From contig CAIZFE010000029.1 of NCBI GenBank assembly GCA_903932145.1, positions 1 through 64,000 on the forward strand: a DNA stretch of 64,000 bases, in the 5' to 3' direction. The notes under the pieces were generated by a model, which ran no database searches, was not told where the DNA came from, and worked only from the letters and a program-made list of their open reading frames with translations. This document shows positions 44,663-54,512 of the stretch, in pieces. The position numbers were made by a program, and so were the translations under genes. Every line of letters starts with the position of its first letter. The stretch's first letter is position 1. Source of the stretch: an uncultured Rhodopila sp. (GTDB taxonomy: Bacteria > Pseudomonadota > Alphaproteobacteria > Acetobacterales > Acetobacteraceae).

Positions 44663-46963
44663 TCAATCGACCGGAGGGTCGAACGCTCGGATCGGCGGCA
44701 ACTCACCCTGGTAGCGTTCAATCTGCACGATGGTCAGTTGCCCCGTGCAGGCCTGCGCCAAACGTGATGTCCCGGCATCGCGGGTCAGCACGTTCGGATT
44801 GCCATGCACGCAGAGTGGATTATCCGCCGACGGATCGATCGGGTCGTACCACGCGCCGGTGGCAAGCTGCACCACGCCCGGACGAACAGCGTCACTGATG
44901 ACCGCCCCGGCCAGACAGGCGCCGCGATGGTTGAACAGCCGCACGACGTCGCCATCGGCGATCCCTCTTGCTGCCGCATCCAATGGATGGATCCGCACAG
45001 GCTCCCGCCCCTGCACCTTTGATGCAAGGCTGGCCGCGCCGAAATCGAGCTGACTGTGCAGGCGTGTGGCTGGCTGGTTCGAGACCAGATGGAGCGGGTA
45101 CTCGCGCATCAACGGACTACCGGCGCCTTCAACCGGAGGCATCCACACCGGATGTCCCGCGCAATCGTCGTAACCGAAGCTGGCGATGGTCGCGGACGCG
45201 ATCTCGACCATCCCTGTCGGTGTGGGTAGTTTTCGGTTGTCGGGATCGTTCCGAAACGCCCGCACAACCCCGCCGTCCCAGGGCAGCGTCGGCAACTCCA
45301 GTTCCCCAGCGGCCCAGAATTCCGCAAAATCAGGTGCTTGGCGGCCTTGCTTCAACAGCGCCATGCGCGTCGGTTCGTAGAGATGCCGCAGCCAGTCGTC
45401 CACCGACCGGCCTTCGGTGAACCGGTCACTGACATCGAGCCGCAGTGCGATGTCGGCAAATATCGAATAATCGTCACGCGCCTGACCATACGGCGCCCCC
45501 ACCGGATGCATCGCCACCAGCAGCGGATCGTTGGCCGAGGCGCCGATATCCGACCGCTCCATCGTCACCGTCGCGGGAAAGACGATGTCGGCGTGGCGCG
45601 CGGTGGCGGTCCAGACGGACTCATGGACGATGATGGTGTCGGGGCGGAAAAACGCCTCTCGCAGCCGGTTGATATCCTGGTGGTGATGAAACGGGTTGCC
45701 GCCCGCCCAATAGACCAGCCGAATATCGGGATAGGTCAAACGGCGGCCGTTGAAATCGTATTCCTGCCCGGGGTTCAGCAGCAGATCAGAAATCCGCGCG
45801 ACCGGGATCAAATCCGGCACTTTATTGATGCCCTGCGGCAGGGTCGGCAACGGCACGGCCAGAGCCGGTTTGCCGATATTCGACAGCGAGCCCATCGCAT
45901 AGACAAATCCGCCGCCCGGCAGACCGATCTGCCCCAGCATCGCGGCCAGGACAACGCCCATCCAAACGGGTTGTTCGCCGTGTTCGGCGCGCTGCAAGGA
46001 CTGCGCGCAGGTGATCAGGGTGCGCTTGCCGGCGGCCTGCCGAGCGATGGTTCGGATGGTGTCCGCCGGGATCTCGCAGATGGCGGCAGCCCAGTCGGCA
46101 TCCTTGGGGTCTGGACCGTTGAGATAGGCTTCGAACGCGGGCCAACCCACGCAATAGCATTCCAGGAACGCGACGTCGTGCAGGCCTTCGGCAACCAGTG
46201 TGTGGGCAATCCCCAGCATCAGGGGGACATCGGTGCCGGGACGGATCGGGTGCCAGTCGGCTTCAACCATATCCGGAAGATCATCTCGTAATGGACTGAT
46301 CAGATGGAATTGTGTGCCCCGCCGGCGCGCCGCGATCAGATGCTCACGTGCGATGTGCTGGCTGGTGCCTCCGCTGCTGACGCTGGTGTTTTTCAACGGC
46401 AGGCCGCCAAACGCCAGCACGACATCCGTCTGCGTGGCCAGTTCGTGCCAGCTTACGTTCTCCCGCCCTGCGGATTCCTGGCTACCGATCACATGCGGCA
46501 AAATGACCGCGGCGGCGGCGGAACTGTACGTGTTGACCGACTTCACGTAGCCGCCGAGCACATTCAGGAACCGGTGAACCTGGCTTTGCGCGTGATGAAA
46601 CCGGCCGGCACTGGACCATCCATACGATCCGCCGAACACGCCTTTGCCGCCATATTCCGCATAGACCCGCCGCAGTTCGGCCGCCGCGAGGTCCAATCCT
46701 TCCGACCACGACACCGCGACAAAATCGTCCCGGCCGCGCAGCCGGTCAGGTCCCGGCCCCCGTTCCAACCAACCGCGCCGCACCATCGGCGACGCGATCC
46801 GGGCACGATGGTTCAGCACCGCCGGCAGATTGCCCAGCAACACAGCCGGGTCCGCATCGCGCGGATGTGGGGTTATGGAAATACTATCGCCGCGGCGAAG
46901 CACGGAGAACGCGCCCCAATGCGAACTGTGCGGGATCGGCGATCCCGCCGGGTCGTTATCCAT
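44663..46963 (-). CDS. Molybdopterin oxidoreductase, biotin/methionine/TMAO sulfoxide reductase type
   Basis: This 766-residue member of the DMSO-reductase family has no N-terminal iron-sulfur cysteines. It has HWGAFSV at the start, a serine-rich Mo-ligand region (SVNTYSSAAAAV), GGLPLKNTSVSSGG, YWAGGNPFHHHQDINRL and the C-terminal cofactor domain (LHLVSNQPATRLHSQLDFG, NHRGACLAGAVISDAVRPGVVQLATGAWYDP). No Tat signal is visible, so a cytoplasmic BisC-like enzyme reducing biotin or methionine sulfoxide is most likely; the electron donor is not encoded here. It starts 17 bases after cysE. Confidence 0.82.
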   Translation of the reverse strand: MDNDPAGSPIPHSSHWGAFSVLRRGDSISITPHPRDADPAVLLGNLPAVLNHRARIASPMVRRGWLERGPGPDRLRGRDDFVAVSWSEGLDLAAAELRRVYAEYGGKGVFGGSYGWSSAGRFHHAQSQVHRFLNVLGGYVKSVNTYSSAAAAVILPHVIGSQESAGRENVSWHELATQTDVVLAFGGLPLKNTSVSSGGTSQHIAREHLIAARRRGTQFHLISPLRDDLPDMVEADWHPIRPGTDVPLMLGIAHTLVAEGLHDVAFLECYCVGWPAFEAYLNGPDPKDADWAAAICEIPADTIRTIARQAAGKRTLITCAQSLQRAEHGEQPVWMGVVLAAMLGQIGLPGGGFVYAMGSLSNIGKPALAVPLPTLPQGINKVPDLIPVARISDLLLNPGQEYDFNGRRLTYPDIRLVYWAGGNPFHHHQDINRLREAFFRPDTIIVHESVWTATARHADIVFPATVTMERSDIGASANDPLLVAMHPVGAPYGQARDDYSIFADIALRLDVSDRFTEGRSVDDWLRHLYEPTRMALLKQGRQAPDFAEFWAAGELELPTLPWDGGVVRAFRNDPDNRKLPTPTGMVEIASATIASFGYDDCAGHPVWMPPVEGAGSPLMREYPLHLVSNQPATRLHSQLDFGAASLASKVQGREPVRIHPLDAAARGIADGDVVRLFNHRGACLAGAVISDAVRPGVVQLATGAWYDPIDPSADNPLCVHGNPNVLTRDAGTSRLAQACTGQLTIVQIERYQGELPPIRAFDPPVD

Positions 46964-46980
46964 GGGGCGTGCTGCTTCGC

Positions 46981-47841
46981 TTAGATCGTGTAATCGAATG
47001 CCCTGTAAGCCAGATCGCTGAGCGTCTGATCCATCGACCGGGACGGTTCGTCGCTTTCGACGATCCGCACCACCTTCGCGGGAACCCCGGCGACGGTGGC
47101 GTGCGGAGGCACTGCATGCAGCACCACCGAACCGGACGCAACACGCGCGTGCTCTCCCACCACGATGTTGCCGAGGATGGCCGCCCCCGCCCCGATCAGC
47201 ACACCCTTGCGAATCTTGGGATGCCGGTCACCGGTTTGCTTGCCGCTGCCGCCCAGGGTGACGTGGTGCAGCATGGAGACATCGTCGCCGACCTCCGCGG
47301 TTTCACCCACGACCAACCCGGTGGCGTGATCCAGGAAGATCCCGTGGCCAAACTTCGCGGCCGGATGGATATCGGTCTGGAACACCTCGGACGAGCGGCT
47401 TTGCAGGTACAAGGCGAAGTCGCGTTCCCCATTTTTCCACAGCCAGTGCGCTAACCGGTGCGCCTGAATCGCGTGGAAGCCCTTGAAGTACAGAAACGGC
47501 TCGATCAGGCGGTTGCAGGCTGGATCGCGATCCAGCACAGCGGCGATATCCGCCTTCGCGGCTTCGACAATGCACCCGTCATCCGCGGCCGCCTTGCCGA
47601 ACGCCTGCACGATCAGCGGCAGGGAAATCACGTCATTTTTCAGCCGCACGGCGACGCGATGGAACACCGCCGCCTCAAAACTCGGCTGGTTCAGAATGGA
47701 GTCGAAAAACAGCGTCGCCAGTTTGGGTTCGCGTTCGTAGGCTTCGTCGGCCTCCTGCCTCAGCCGCACCCATAGGGCATCGGTGATCAGAGCAGCCTCG
47801 TCAGGGGGAACAAGCATCAGGTGGCACGGGCTTGGGCGCAT
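46981..47841 (-). CDS. cysE: Serine O-acetyltransferase
   Basis: This 286-residue enzyme makes O-acetylserine from serine and acetyl-CoA, the first step of cysteine synthesis. After a helical N-terminal domain come FKGFHAIQAHRLAHWLW and the left-handed beta-helix (DIHPAAKFGHGIFLDHATGLVVGE, SMLHHVTLGGSGK, VLIGAGAAILGNIVVGEHA). An alternative ATG lies eight codons in. It heads a run with a sulfoxide-reductase-like molybdoenzyme, a sulfur-metabolism pairing. Confidence 0.92.
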   Translation of the reverse strand: MRPSPCHLMLVPPDEAALITDALWVRLRQEADEAYEREPKLATLFFDSILNQPSFEAAVFHRVAVRLKNDVISLPLIVQAFGKAAADDGCIVEAAKADIAAVLDRDPACNRLIEPFLYFKGFHAIQAHRLAHWLWKNGERDFALYLQSRSSEVFQTDIHPAAKFGHGIFLDHATGLVVGETAEVGDDVSMLHHVTLGGSGKQTGDRHPKIRKGVLIGAGAAILGNIVVGEHARVASGSVVLHAVPPHATVAGVPAKVVRIVESDEPSRSMDQTLSDLAYRAFDYTI

Positions 47842-48309
47842 GTCGGTGAATCCCGCGATGTGGCAGCGTCCGCCAGGGACGTTTGGGGATACATGTTCGG
47901 ATGAAGGGGGGCTTCGTCAACTCCCCATCGAATATATGTCCCGGGATCTTCACCGTGGCGTAAGCGCCAGCCCCTGATTATGAGATTATCTCTTTGTTTT
48001 CGCTGATAAATTTATCAATGAGTATGCTGGACTGGTATGCCGGTTCGACATCCAACAGGGCCTCTGCACAGCGGCTTTTCACGATTTGCCCGGATCCATC
48101 CGACGTCCCGGCGACGGCCTCGCTCGGTTGCGGAGAGGTTCGTCAGCTTCGCATTGACCCTCACAAGGGTGAGACGAGCCGGTTCGCCCGGCTCACTTTC
48201 GTGTCAGACCGTTGGCAAAGAGAACCTTTCAGCTGCTCGCGCGACGCTGGCGCGGACGCCGTCTCGGCCAAGGCAACCTCGGATGCTGCTCGCGCACCGC
48301 TCGGATCCG
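47842..48309. other. Intergenic stretch without supported gene
   Basis: These 468 bases lie between cysE and the BrkB-like gene. 47975-48025 is AT-rich and may contain the cysE promoter on the minus strand or an unrelated one. A short GC hairpin (gagccgg, loop ttcg, cccggctc) is at about 48176-48194. Open frames here look like chance. Confidence 0.5.
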
Positions 48310-49341
48310 TCACCGCGTCGACTCCCCAATCGTATCGGCTGCGTAGGCGCGGCGATCTCCTAACGGCTTGGGTTGCCCGACGGTCGAATCAGCGCGCGTT
48401 TGCCGTTCGGATTGCGCGTTGACCACTGCTCCGAACAACGCAACGAAAGCCGAAAGATACAGCCAGGTCAACATGACGACGACGCCCCCCAGGGACCCAT
48501 AGGTTTTGTCGTAGCTGTTGAAATGGGCGACGTAGACGGTGAAGCCGAGCGAACCCAGCAGCCACAGGAACGTCGCCGCTATGGCGCCGGGGGAAACCCA
48601 TCGCCAGCGGGGTGGATGCCGGTCGGGAGCGTAACGGTACAACACCGCCAGACCCAGCATGACAACCGCGATCAAGATCGGCCATTCCAATATGAGAACC
48701 AACCACTGCGTCACGCCGCCTAACCCGACGAACTGGATGGCCGCCGGCAGGACGCCCACCAGGGCGATGATCACCGTGCCGCCAATCAGCATCGCCATGG
48801 TCAAGCCGATGGCTATGAAGTTCAGCTTGAAGAAACCGCGCGTCTCTTTTTCATCGTAGGCGATGTCCAAAGCCGTGATCAGGCCACTCATGCCGCGCGA
48901 TGCGCTCCACAGCGCCAGAACCAGCGCGACGCCGGCGCTGATGCTGAGCGATCCACTCGAAGCGGAGACAAGTTTGTGGAGCTCGTCCGCGATCATCTGG
49001 GTGCTCTCTTGCGGCAGAATGCGCGATAGCGCGGCGACCTGTTGTTCGACCTGTTCCGGATTCAGCAGCAGTCCGTAGATCGACACCAGCGCCGCGAGTG
49101 CCGGAAACAACGCGAGCAACACCGCATATGTTACCCCGCCTGCGACCAGGAAAATATTGTTGGCCGATACGTCCTTCCAGGAACGAACCAGAATATCCTT
49201 CCAGCCGGGCATCGGTATTTGATGTGGCGATGTGGCGGATCGGCCCCGGTTTTGTTGAGGCGGCAACGGCTGGCCGGCCCGGCGCGGCACAATGGCGTCC
49301 AGGTCACGCTGCAACTGTTTCAGGCGCGGCATCAGGCTCAT
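48310..49341 (-). CDS. YihY/BrkB-family membrane protein
   Basis: This 343-residue inner-membrane protein has about six helices. It opens with WKDVSANNIFLVAGGVTYAVLLALFPALAALVSIYG, then LWSASRGMSGLITALDIAYDEKETRGFF, RYAPDRHPPRWRWVSPGAIAATFLWLLGS and YGSLGGVVVMLTWLYLSAFVALFGA, all typical of the family. Its function is unsettled, possibly export or envelope maintenance. The ATG at 49341 has an AGGA ribosome site. Confidence 0.88.
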   Translation of the reverse strand: MSLMPRLKQLQRDLDAIVPRRAGQPLPPQQNRGRSATSPHQIPMPGWKDILVRSWKDVSANNIFLVAGGVTYAVLLALFPALAALVSIYGLLLNPEQVEQQVAALSRILPQESTQMIADELHKLVSASSGSLSISAGVALVLALWSASRGMSGLITALDIAYDEKETRGFFKLNFIAIGLTMAMLIGGTVIIALVGVLPAAIQFVGLGGVTQWLVLILEWPILIAVVMLGLAVLYRYAPDRHPPRWRWVSPGAIAATFLWLLGSLGFTVYVAHFNSYDKTYGSLGGVVVMLTWLYLSAFVALFGAVVNAQSERQTRADSTVGQPKPLGDRRAYAADTIGESTR

Positions 49342-49427
49342 GCGGCAATTCCTTCTAGCTGAAGGAACCAACGACCACCGAGGCGCTATGGTTTCGCTTT
49401 TCCGACCAGACAGGATCTTTTCGCTGC

Positions 49428-50135
49428 CTACAAAAGCGTCGGAGTTCCTTGGGCGCTGTCGGGCACGTCGGACGACGCGGGTTCCAGCAAGTCCGGCCCG
49501 TCGTTCCGCACATTGCCGACGCGCTTGTCCACCGGCCACAAGCGCAACACGCCCTCCGCCGACGGCCTTAGCAACGTCACCGGGTCGGCCTCGGTCTCTC
49601 CCAGCCATGCGGCCCAGTCGGACTTCTCAAGGATAACGGGCATACGATTGTGCAACACGCTCATCTGGGCGTTCGCGGCGGTCGTCAGGATGGCGAAGGT
49701 TCGGAAAACATCACCTTCCGGGGAGCGCCATCCCTCCCAAATCCCGGCGAACGCCAGCGGGTCCCCGTCGGCCCGGGCGATGGCGTAGGGAATTTTGCCC
49801 GACGCCTCGGTATGCCACTCGTAAAACGCCGCCGCCGGGACGATGCAGCGGCGTTTGGCGAAAGCGTTGCGAAACATGCCGGATGTCGCGACCGTCTCAG
49901 CCCGCGCGTTGGCCGGACGGCGTGCCTCTTTCAGGACTTTGGTGAAGGCCGGCACGAACCCCCAGGTCAACAGGTCGAGGTGGCGGTCACCGCTGTCCGG
50001 GTGCCGCCGCACCACCGGAGCGTCCATAGTCGGCGCCATATTCCAGGTCGGCCTTAGGTTCGGCAGCGGGTTTTTGGTGCCGAACAGACGCGCGATCAGA
50101 TCGGGTGGCAGGAAACTGGCGTAACGTCCACACAT
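49428..50135 (-). CDS. SOS response-associated peptidase (SRAP, YedK/HMCES-like)
   Basis: The 235-residue SRAP protein begins MCGRYASF, with the catalytic Cys2 that forms a DNA-protein crosslink to abasic sites. It also has WNMAPT (asparagine), NARAETV (glutamate) and SVLHNRMPVIL (histidine), the complete active site. It would shield abasic sites in single-stranded DNA during replication. It is a single gene, divergent from the small lipoprotein gene. Confidence 0.93.
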   Translation of the reverse strand: MCGRYASFLPPDLIARLFGTKNPLPNLRPTWNMAPTMDAPVVRRHPDSGDRHLDLLTWGFVPAFTKVLKEARRPANARAETVATSGMFRNAFAKRRCIVPAAAFYEWHTEASGKIPYAIARADGDPLAFAGIWEGWRSPEGDVFRTFAILTTAANAQMSVLHNRMPVILEKSDWAAWLGETEADPVTLLRPSAEGVLRLWPVDKRVGNVRNDGPDLLEPASSDVPDSAQGTPTLL

Positions 50136-50240
50136 CTGCGGGAGAATGGGCGAAACCCCGTGATTTGGAAAGACCCTGCCACATTTCGTAACGCCGCCGG
50201 ATGTAGCGTCGCAGTGTCAGATCATGAAAGGACTGCGTTC

Positions 50241-50372
50241 ATGCGCCGCTTCGTTGCCCTGGTGCTGTTGCTCGGCATCGCGTTTACCTCGACGGCCTGT
50301 ATCATTGAGGAACCCGGTCCCGGCCCCGGTCACGAACGCTGGTGCTACTGGCATCCCGGCCGCTGCCGCTGA
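50241..50372 (+). CDS. Tiny lipoprotein-like protein (43 aa)
   Basis: The ATG at 50241 gives a 43-residue protein: a basic start (MRRF), a hydrophobic stretch (VALVLLLGIAFTSTAC) with a lipobox-like STAC, then IIEEPGPGPGHERWCYWHPGRCR. The mature part is only about 25 residues with two more cysteines. It resembles the small entericidin/Gly-Pro-type lipoproteins common in alphaproteobacteria. An acidic II-EE after the cysteine leaves the membrane destination open. Confidence 0.6.
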   Translation: MRRFVALVLLLGIAFTSTACIIEEPGPGPGHERWCYWHPGRCR

Positions 50373-50377
50373 TCGGG

Positions 50378-51223
50378 TTAGCCCGGCAGGCTTAGCGCGA
50401 GGTCCGGACGATCCGAGATCAGGCCGTCCACGCCCCAGTCGATCAACCGTCGCATGTCCGCCGGACGATTGACCGTCCAGGGCAGGACCAGCAGTCCCAG
50501 CGCGTGCGCCTCCTTGACCAGGGTTTCGGTCAGCTCGGTGTGGTCGGGGGCCCAAATGGGACCGCCCTCGGCCGCGACGGCTTCCGGAACCGTTCCGGCC
50601 GGCACGGTTCCATTCCACCAGACAGCCGCGTTACGGACCGTTTCGGCACTGGTAAGCCACGCCAGCGTGATGTCAGGCCGCACCTGGCGAACGTGACGCT
50701 GCACGCGCCAATCGAACGATTCCACAATAACCCGGCCGGCGGCGCCGGTGGCTGCGATCACCGCCAGTGTCGCGTCAGTCAGAATGTTAGCCGATGCGGT
50801 ACGTTCCGGACGTGTCGGGTCGGTCTTCACCTCGATCGTGAAGCGGGCATTCGGCAGCGCCGCCAACACTGCCGCGAGGGTCGGAATGCGGTCACCGTCG
50901 TGCGGCTTCTGGTCCGGAAACAGCAACGACGTGCGTGATCCCGGCCGAACACGGCCAACATCGTAGCTGCTCAGGTCCGCGTAGGAAAGCGATCGGATCG
51001 CCGGCCCCTCGTCCCGAAGCCATGCGCCCGAAGCGTCGCGCGTTATGTCGGGATTCAATGCCGGGTCGTGCGCAACAACGACCAACCCGTCGGCGGTCAA
51101 CCCGACGTCCAACTCGAAGGTCGTCACCCCCAGCGCATAAGCCGCCTGGAAGCCTGCAAGCGTGTTCTCGGGAAACAAAGCCCGAGCACCGCGGTGGCCC
51201 TGAATGTCGAAAGGTCGCGTCAT
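50378..51223 (-). CDS. Glycerophosphodiester phosphodiesterase
   Basis: This 281-residue GDPD-family TIM barrel has QGHRGARALFPENTLAGF (catalytic histidine, arginine, glutamate), FELDVGLTADGLVVVAHDP (metal glutamate and aspartate, second catalytic histidine), ARFTIEVK and a C-terminal VNRPADMRRLIDWGVDGLISDRPD. There is no signal peptide, so it is cytoplasmic; it releases glycerol-3-phosphate from phospholipid head groups. ATG 51223 is preferred over one two codons upstream. Confidence 0.92.
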   Translation of the reverse strand: MTRPFDIQGHRGARALFPENTLAGFQAAYALGVTTFELDVGLTADGLVVVAHDPALNPDITRDASGAWLRDEGPAIRSLSYADLSSYDVGRVRPGSRTSLLFPDQKPHDGDRIPTLAAVLAALPNARFTIEVKTDPTRPERTASANILTDATLAVIAATGAAGRVIVESFDWRVQRHVRQVRPDITLAWLTSAETVRNAAVWWNGTVPAGTVPEAVAAEGGPIWAPDHTELTETLVKEAHALGLLVLPWTVNRPADMRRLIDWGVDGLISDRPDLALSLPG

Positions 51224-51272
51224 GCGCATCGCCCTGCTAACGTCACTGCAACCCCATTCTAGGACGTTTCCC

Positions 51273-51989
51273 ATGCAATACACCACGCTCGGTCGCACCG
51301 GCCTTCAGGTGAGCGTCGCCGGTCTCGGCTGCGGCGGTTTCAGCAAGCTGGGCCTGGATTATGTCGATGTCTTTCAACTGCACGCGGTGCCTGCGTCTGC
51401 GTACGACCATGTCCGCGACGTGATCGCGCCCGCGATGCTGCGCGAGAAGGAGAAAGGAAAGTTTCGTTTCCTGGGCATTACCGAGACCGCGCCTAACGAT
51501 CCCGAACAGCACATGCTGAACCGGGCGAAGCGAGACGATCCCTGGGATACCGCGATGGTGGCGTTTCACCTGATGGACCAAGTGGCGCGGACGCAGGTGT
51601 TTCCGCACACGTTGGCGAACCGGATCGGCACCTTGATCATGTTCGCGGTGCGCAGCATTTTCGCGAAACCAGCTCAACTGGCAGCGACCATGCGCGAACT
51701 GGCGGCGGCCGGACAGGTCCCGGCGTGGCTGGCCGAAAGCGATCGCCCGCTGTCGTTTCTTATTCATCCAGACGGAGCCAGCAGCCTGACCGATGCGGCC
51801 TATCGTTACGTGCGTCACGAGCCGGGCGTGGACGTGGTGCTGTTTGGCACCGGCGATGCGGGGCACCTGCGGACCAACATCGACTCGATTCTGAAGCCGC
51901 CGCTGCCGGCGGAGGATCGTGCAAGATTGCAAGAGCTGTTTAGTCATCTTCGCGGCGTGGGGTTGGAGGCGCCGCCCCGCATGGGTTGA
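51273..51989 (+). pseudogene. Aldo-keto reductase with internal deletion
   Basis: The frame starts like an intact aldo-keto reductase (MQYTTLGRTGLQVSVAGLGCGGFSKLG) but jumps at about 51345-51356 to LDYVDVFQLHAV, which normally lies some 90-100 residues further on. The strand and helix containing the catalytic Asp-Tyr and Lys are therefore missing, and the 238-residue product falls well short of the usual 320-340. The rest, through RGVGLEAPPRMG, is in frame. The repeated ctgggc at the join suggests deletion through short homology. The product cannot be a normal reductase. Confidence 0.82.
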
Positions 51990-51993
51990 GGCG

Positions 51994-54261
51994 CTAGAAT
52001 CTCCCTGTGAGCCGCAGCATCCCTTGATGCGCCGAGTAGTTCTCGGAACTGCGGTAGTAGTCGTAAACGGCTTCCAGCGACCATGTCCGGGCGGTGCAGC
52101 CGCATGACAGGATCGCAACACCGGCGCCGATGTTCAACATGTCATCCGCGGCTTTGAATCCGGTTGTGGCAAACGACGGCGAACCCGGGACCGCGAACGC
52201 CGCGTTTTGCATCATGGTCGGATTGCCAAGTTCATGCAGCCATTTCACATGCACATCAGGAACGAATGTTCCTGTGTCATACTTGAAGTCGTGCGCTATT
52301 TTGACGCCGAGCGCGGACTCGATGAAATCGTAGCCGCGCGAACCAACGGCCAGATCGATTGCGCCTCCGCCTGTTTCGGTATAATTGCCGGTGTTGACGC
52401 GAGTGTATTGCAGCGACGCGAGGGGCGTCACGGTGAAGCCATACGCGGGAATATGATAGCCGGTGTCAACGAAGGCCGTGTAATCCTGACCGCTGTAGTG
52501 AGCCTTCGCCGATTGGCCAAATCCCAGAAATGATACGTTCCGCTGACCGGAATAATCGTTCCACCCGTAAGACAGATTGCCGTTGATGTACCACGGTCCC
52601 TGCTGGTGACCGATATAGGCGGTCACATTGTAGGTGTCGAAGTCGGTGCTGTCGCTGAAGCCCTTGGCACCTATCGTGCTGCGTGCGTAACCAAGACCCA
52701 GGCCCACCCGGGTCGCGGGGTCGATCGGCGCGTCGTAGCCGATCATCGTTCCGATGACGCTGGAGGTGTATCCGGCGAAACCGCCCTGAGACCCTTGATC
52801 CCCGGCCAATCCGAACGCTTTCAGCCACATGCCGCTGCGCTGGTCGGTGCCTTTGCAGACCGCGGCATCATCGGTCGGATCGAGTGCCTGATTGCACAGG
52901 ACGTTATCTAACCGCGACAAGACCAGATTTTGAAATTGGGACGTGGTTTGAAAGGCAACGAGAGGCGCCACCAGGCCGGACGCCGCCGGGGCGAGTTGCG
53001 CGATCGCACTAACCACCGCGACAGGATCCGAAAGCGCGTTGATCGGGGTCAGCACAGAGATCAGAGCATTGGTCAGTGGTGTTGTCGATCCGTTTGCGGC
53101 GGGGGAAAGAGCAACCAAAACCGGAACAATGGCCACCGCGATCGGTAGCGTCGGCGGTAAGACCACCCCGGGAGGAGGAGTCAATGGACTCAGCAGCGGC
53201 GTTGCGGTTGCCTGGATCGTCACAAGTCCGGCGATCGTGCCCGCGCCTGGCACCGGGGCGAATACATAAAGTGGATTGGTGGGGTCTTGGATCGTTACCG
53301 TGACGATCGATCCGTTCGTTCCGCTCTGCACCGTTCCCGGCCGGGTTTGGATGATGCCAAACTGGGTTCCAACCGGAATGAGGGCAGTCGAGGGGACAGT
53401 AACATTGACCTATAATGTCGGCCCAAGATTGGTCGCACCCACCGGAGCGATGTTGCCGAAGACTGTCGGACTGGCCAGCGTTGTATTGATCACGCCGCCG
53501 GTTCCGCCATTGGCGATCGTCAGGGCGCCGCCGACATTCAAGGTATTGGTTCCGAGTGAGAACGAATAGGCGTTGGTCGCGCCGCTGATCGAGGCACTAA
53601 CACCGGCGGTTGCGCTGCCTCCGGTGACGCTGATGGACCGCAACCCGACGGCACCACCCACCGCGCCGTTCAGGACGCTGCCGCCACCAAGCGCCAGATT
53701 GCCCGTTTGGGCGCCGGCCGTGGTGGTGAGCGCGCCGATCACCGTGGTGTTCGGGGCCAGGCTGATCGTGCCATCCCCCGCGAAATTCGTCGCGGTAATG
53801 TTAGTGGAGCCGCTGTTGAAATTGACCGCGCCTGTCCCTGTCACGTTCAGTGTGGTCGCATAGACCGGCCCCATGAAGTTGACCGTTGTTCCGGTTGGGC
53901 CGGCCGCGATAGCGAGCAGAAACGGCCCGCCCGGCTGGGTTATGCCGACCGCGCCGTACACGTTGGAACTACTGTTGAAGACGACATTGCCCTGGCTGGA
54001 GGCCGCGGTCGATATAGCGACAAGGCCGGCGACCGGGGGATTATTCAGCGTATAGATATCCATCTCCGGACCACCGGGAACGCCGACGCTCAAGGTCCCT
54101 GTCGTCCCCGACGACGCCATATCGACGCCGCCCAGCATACCGGTTGTGTTCAAGGGAATGGTTCCGGGACCGACGGCTGTCTGCCTCTGGGCGAAACCCA
54201 TGGAACTGCCCGCCCCGGCCATGGCGAGAAGTGACACTGTGAATAACAGGTGTTTTTTCAT
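51994..54261 (-). pseudogene. Autotransporter-type outer membrane protein broken by an amber codon
   Basis: From ATG 54261 the frame gives a signal peptide (MKKHLLFTVSLLAMAGAGSS), a Gly/Thr/Asn-rich passenger (NFNSGSTNITATNFAGDGTI, VGALTTTAGAQTGNLALGGG) and stops at TAG (53410-53412). The same frame resumes at once (VNVTVPSTALIPVGTQFGII) through a linker to a C-terminal beta-barrel (SGMWLKAFGLAGDQGSQGGF ... GMLRLTGRF ending in phenylalanine, as barrels do). Joined, the frame has 755 sense codons and reads as one autotransporter. The lone nonsense codon separates passenger from barrel, so export would fail unless it is suppressed. Confidence 0.85.
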
Positions 54262-54512
54262 AACCGCACGTTCCCGAGTTATCCTGTCGGAACTAATACG
54301 ATGTCCAAAAATTCCGCACAAGTTCGGAATGTACCTACGGGTGGGCTGTCGCGTGCTCTGCCCGGGACTGACAGGTCTGATGGCTCCTCATCACCCGGGA
54401 TCGATGGTGTCAAATATGACAACGCCGCGCATCATTCAATGCGGTGCCGATTTTCGGAATCCGTTAACCATTTGTTAACCATTTTGCGCCAGGCTGTCCG
54501 AACACCCATCGG

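Noticed and set aside
47994-48422. Plus-strand 142-codon open frame
   Set aside because: It overlaps the BrkB-like gene, has no family resemblance and no ribosome site; treated as chance.
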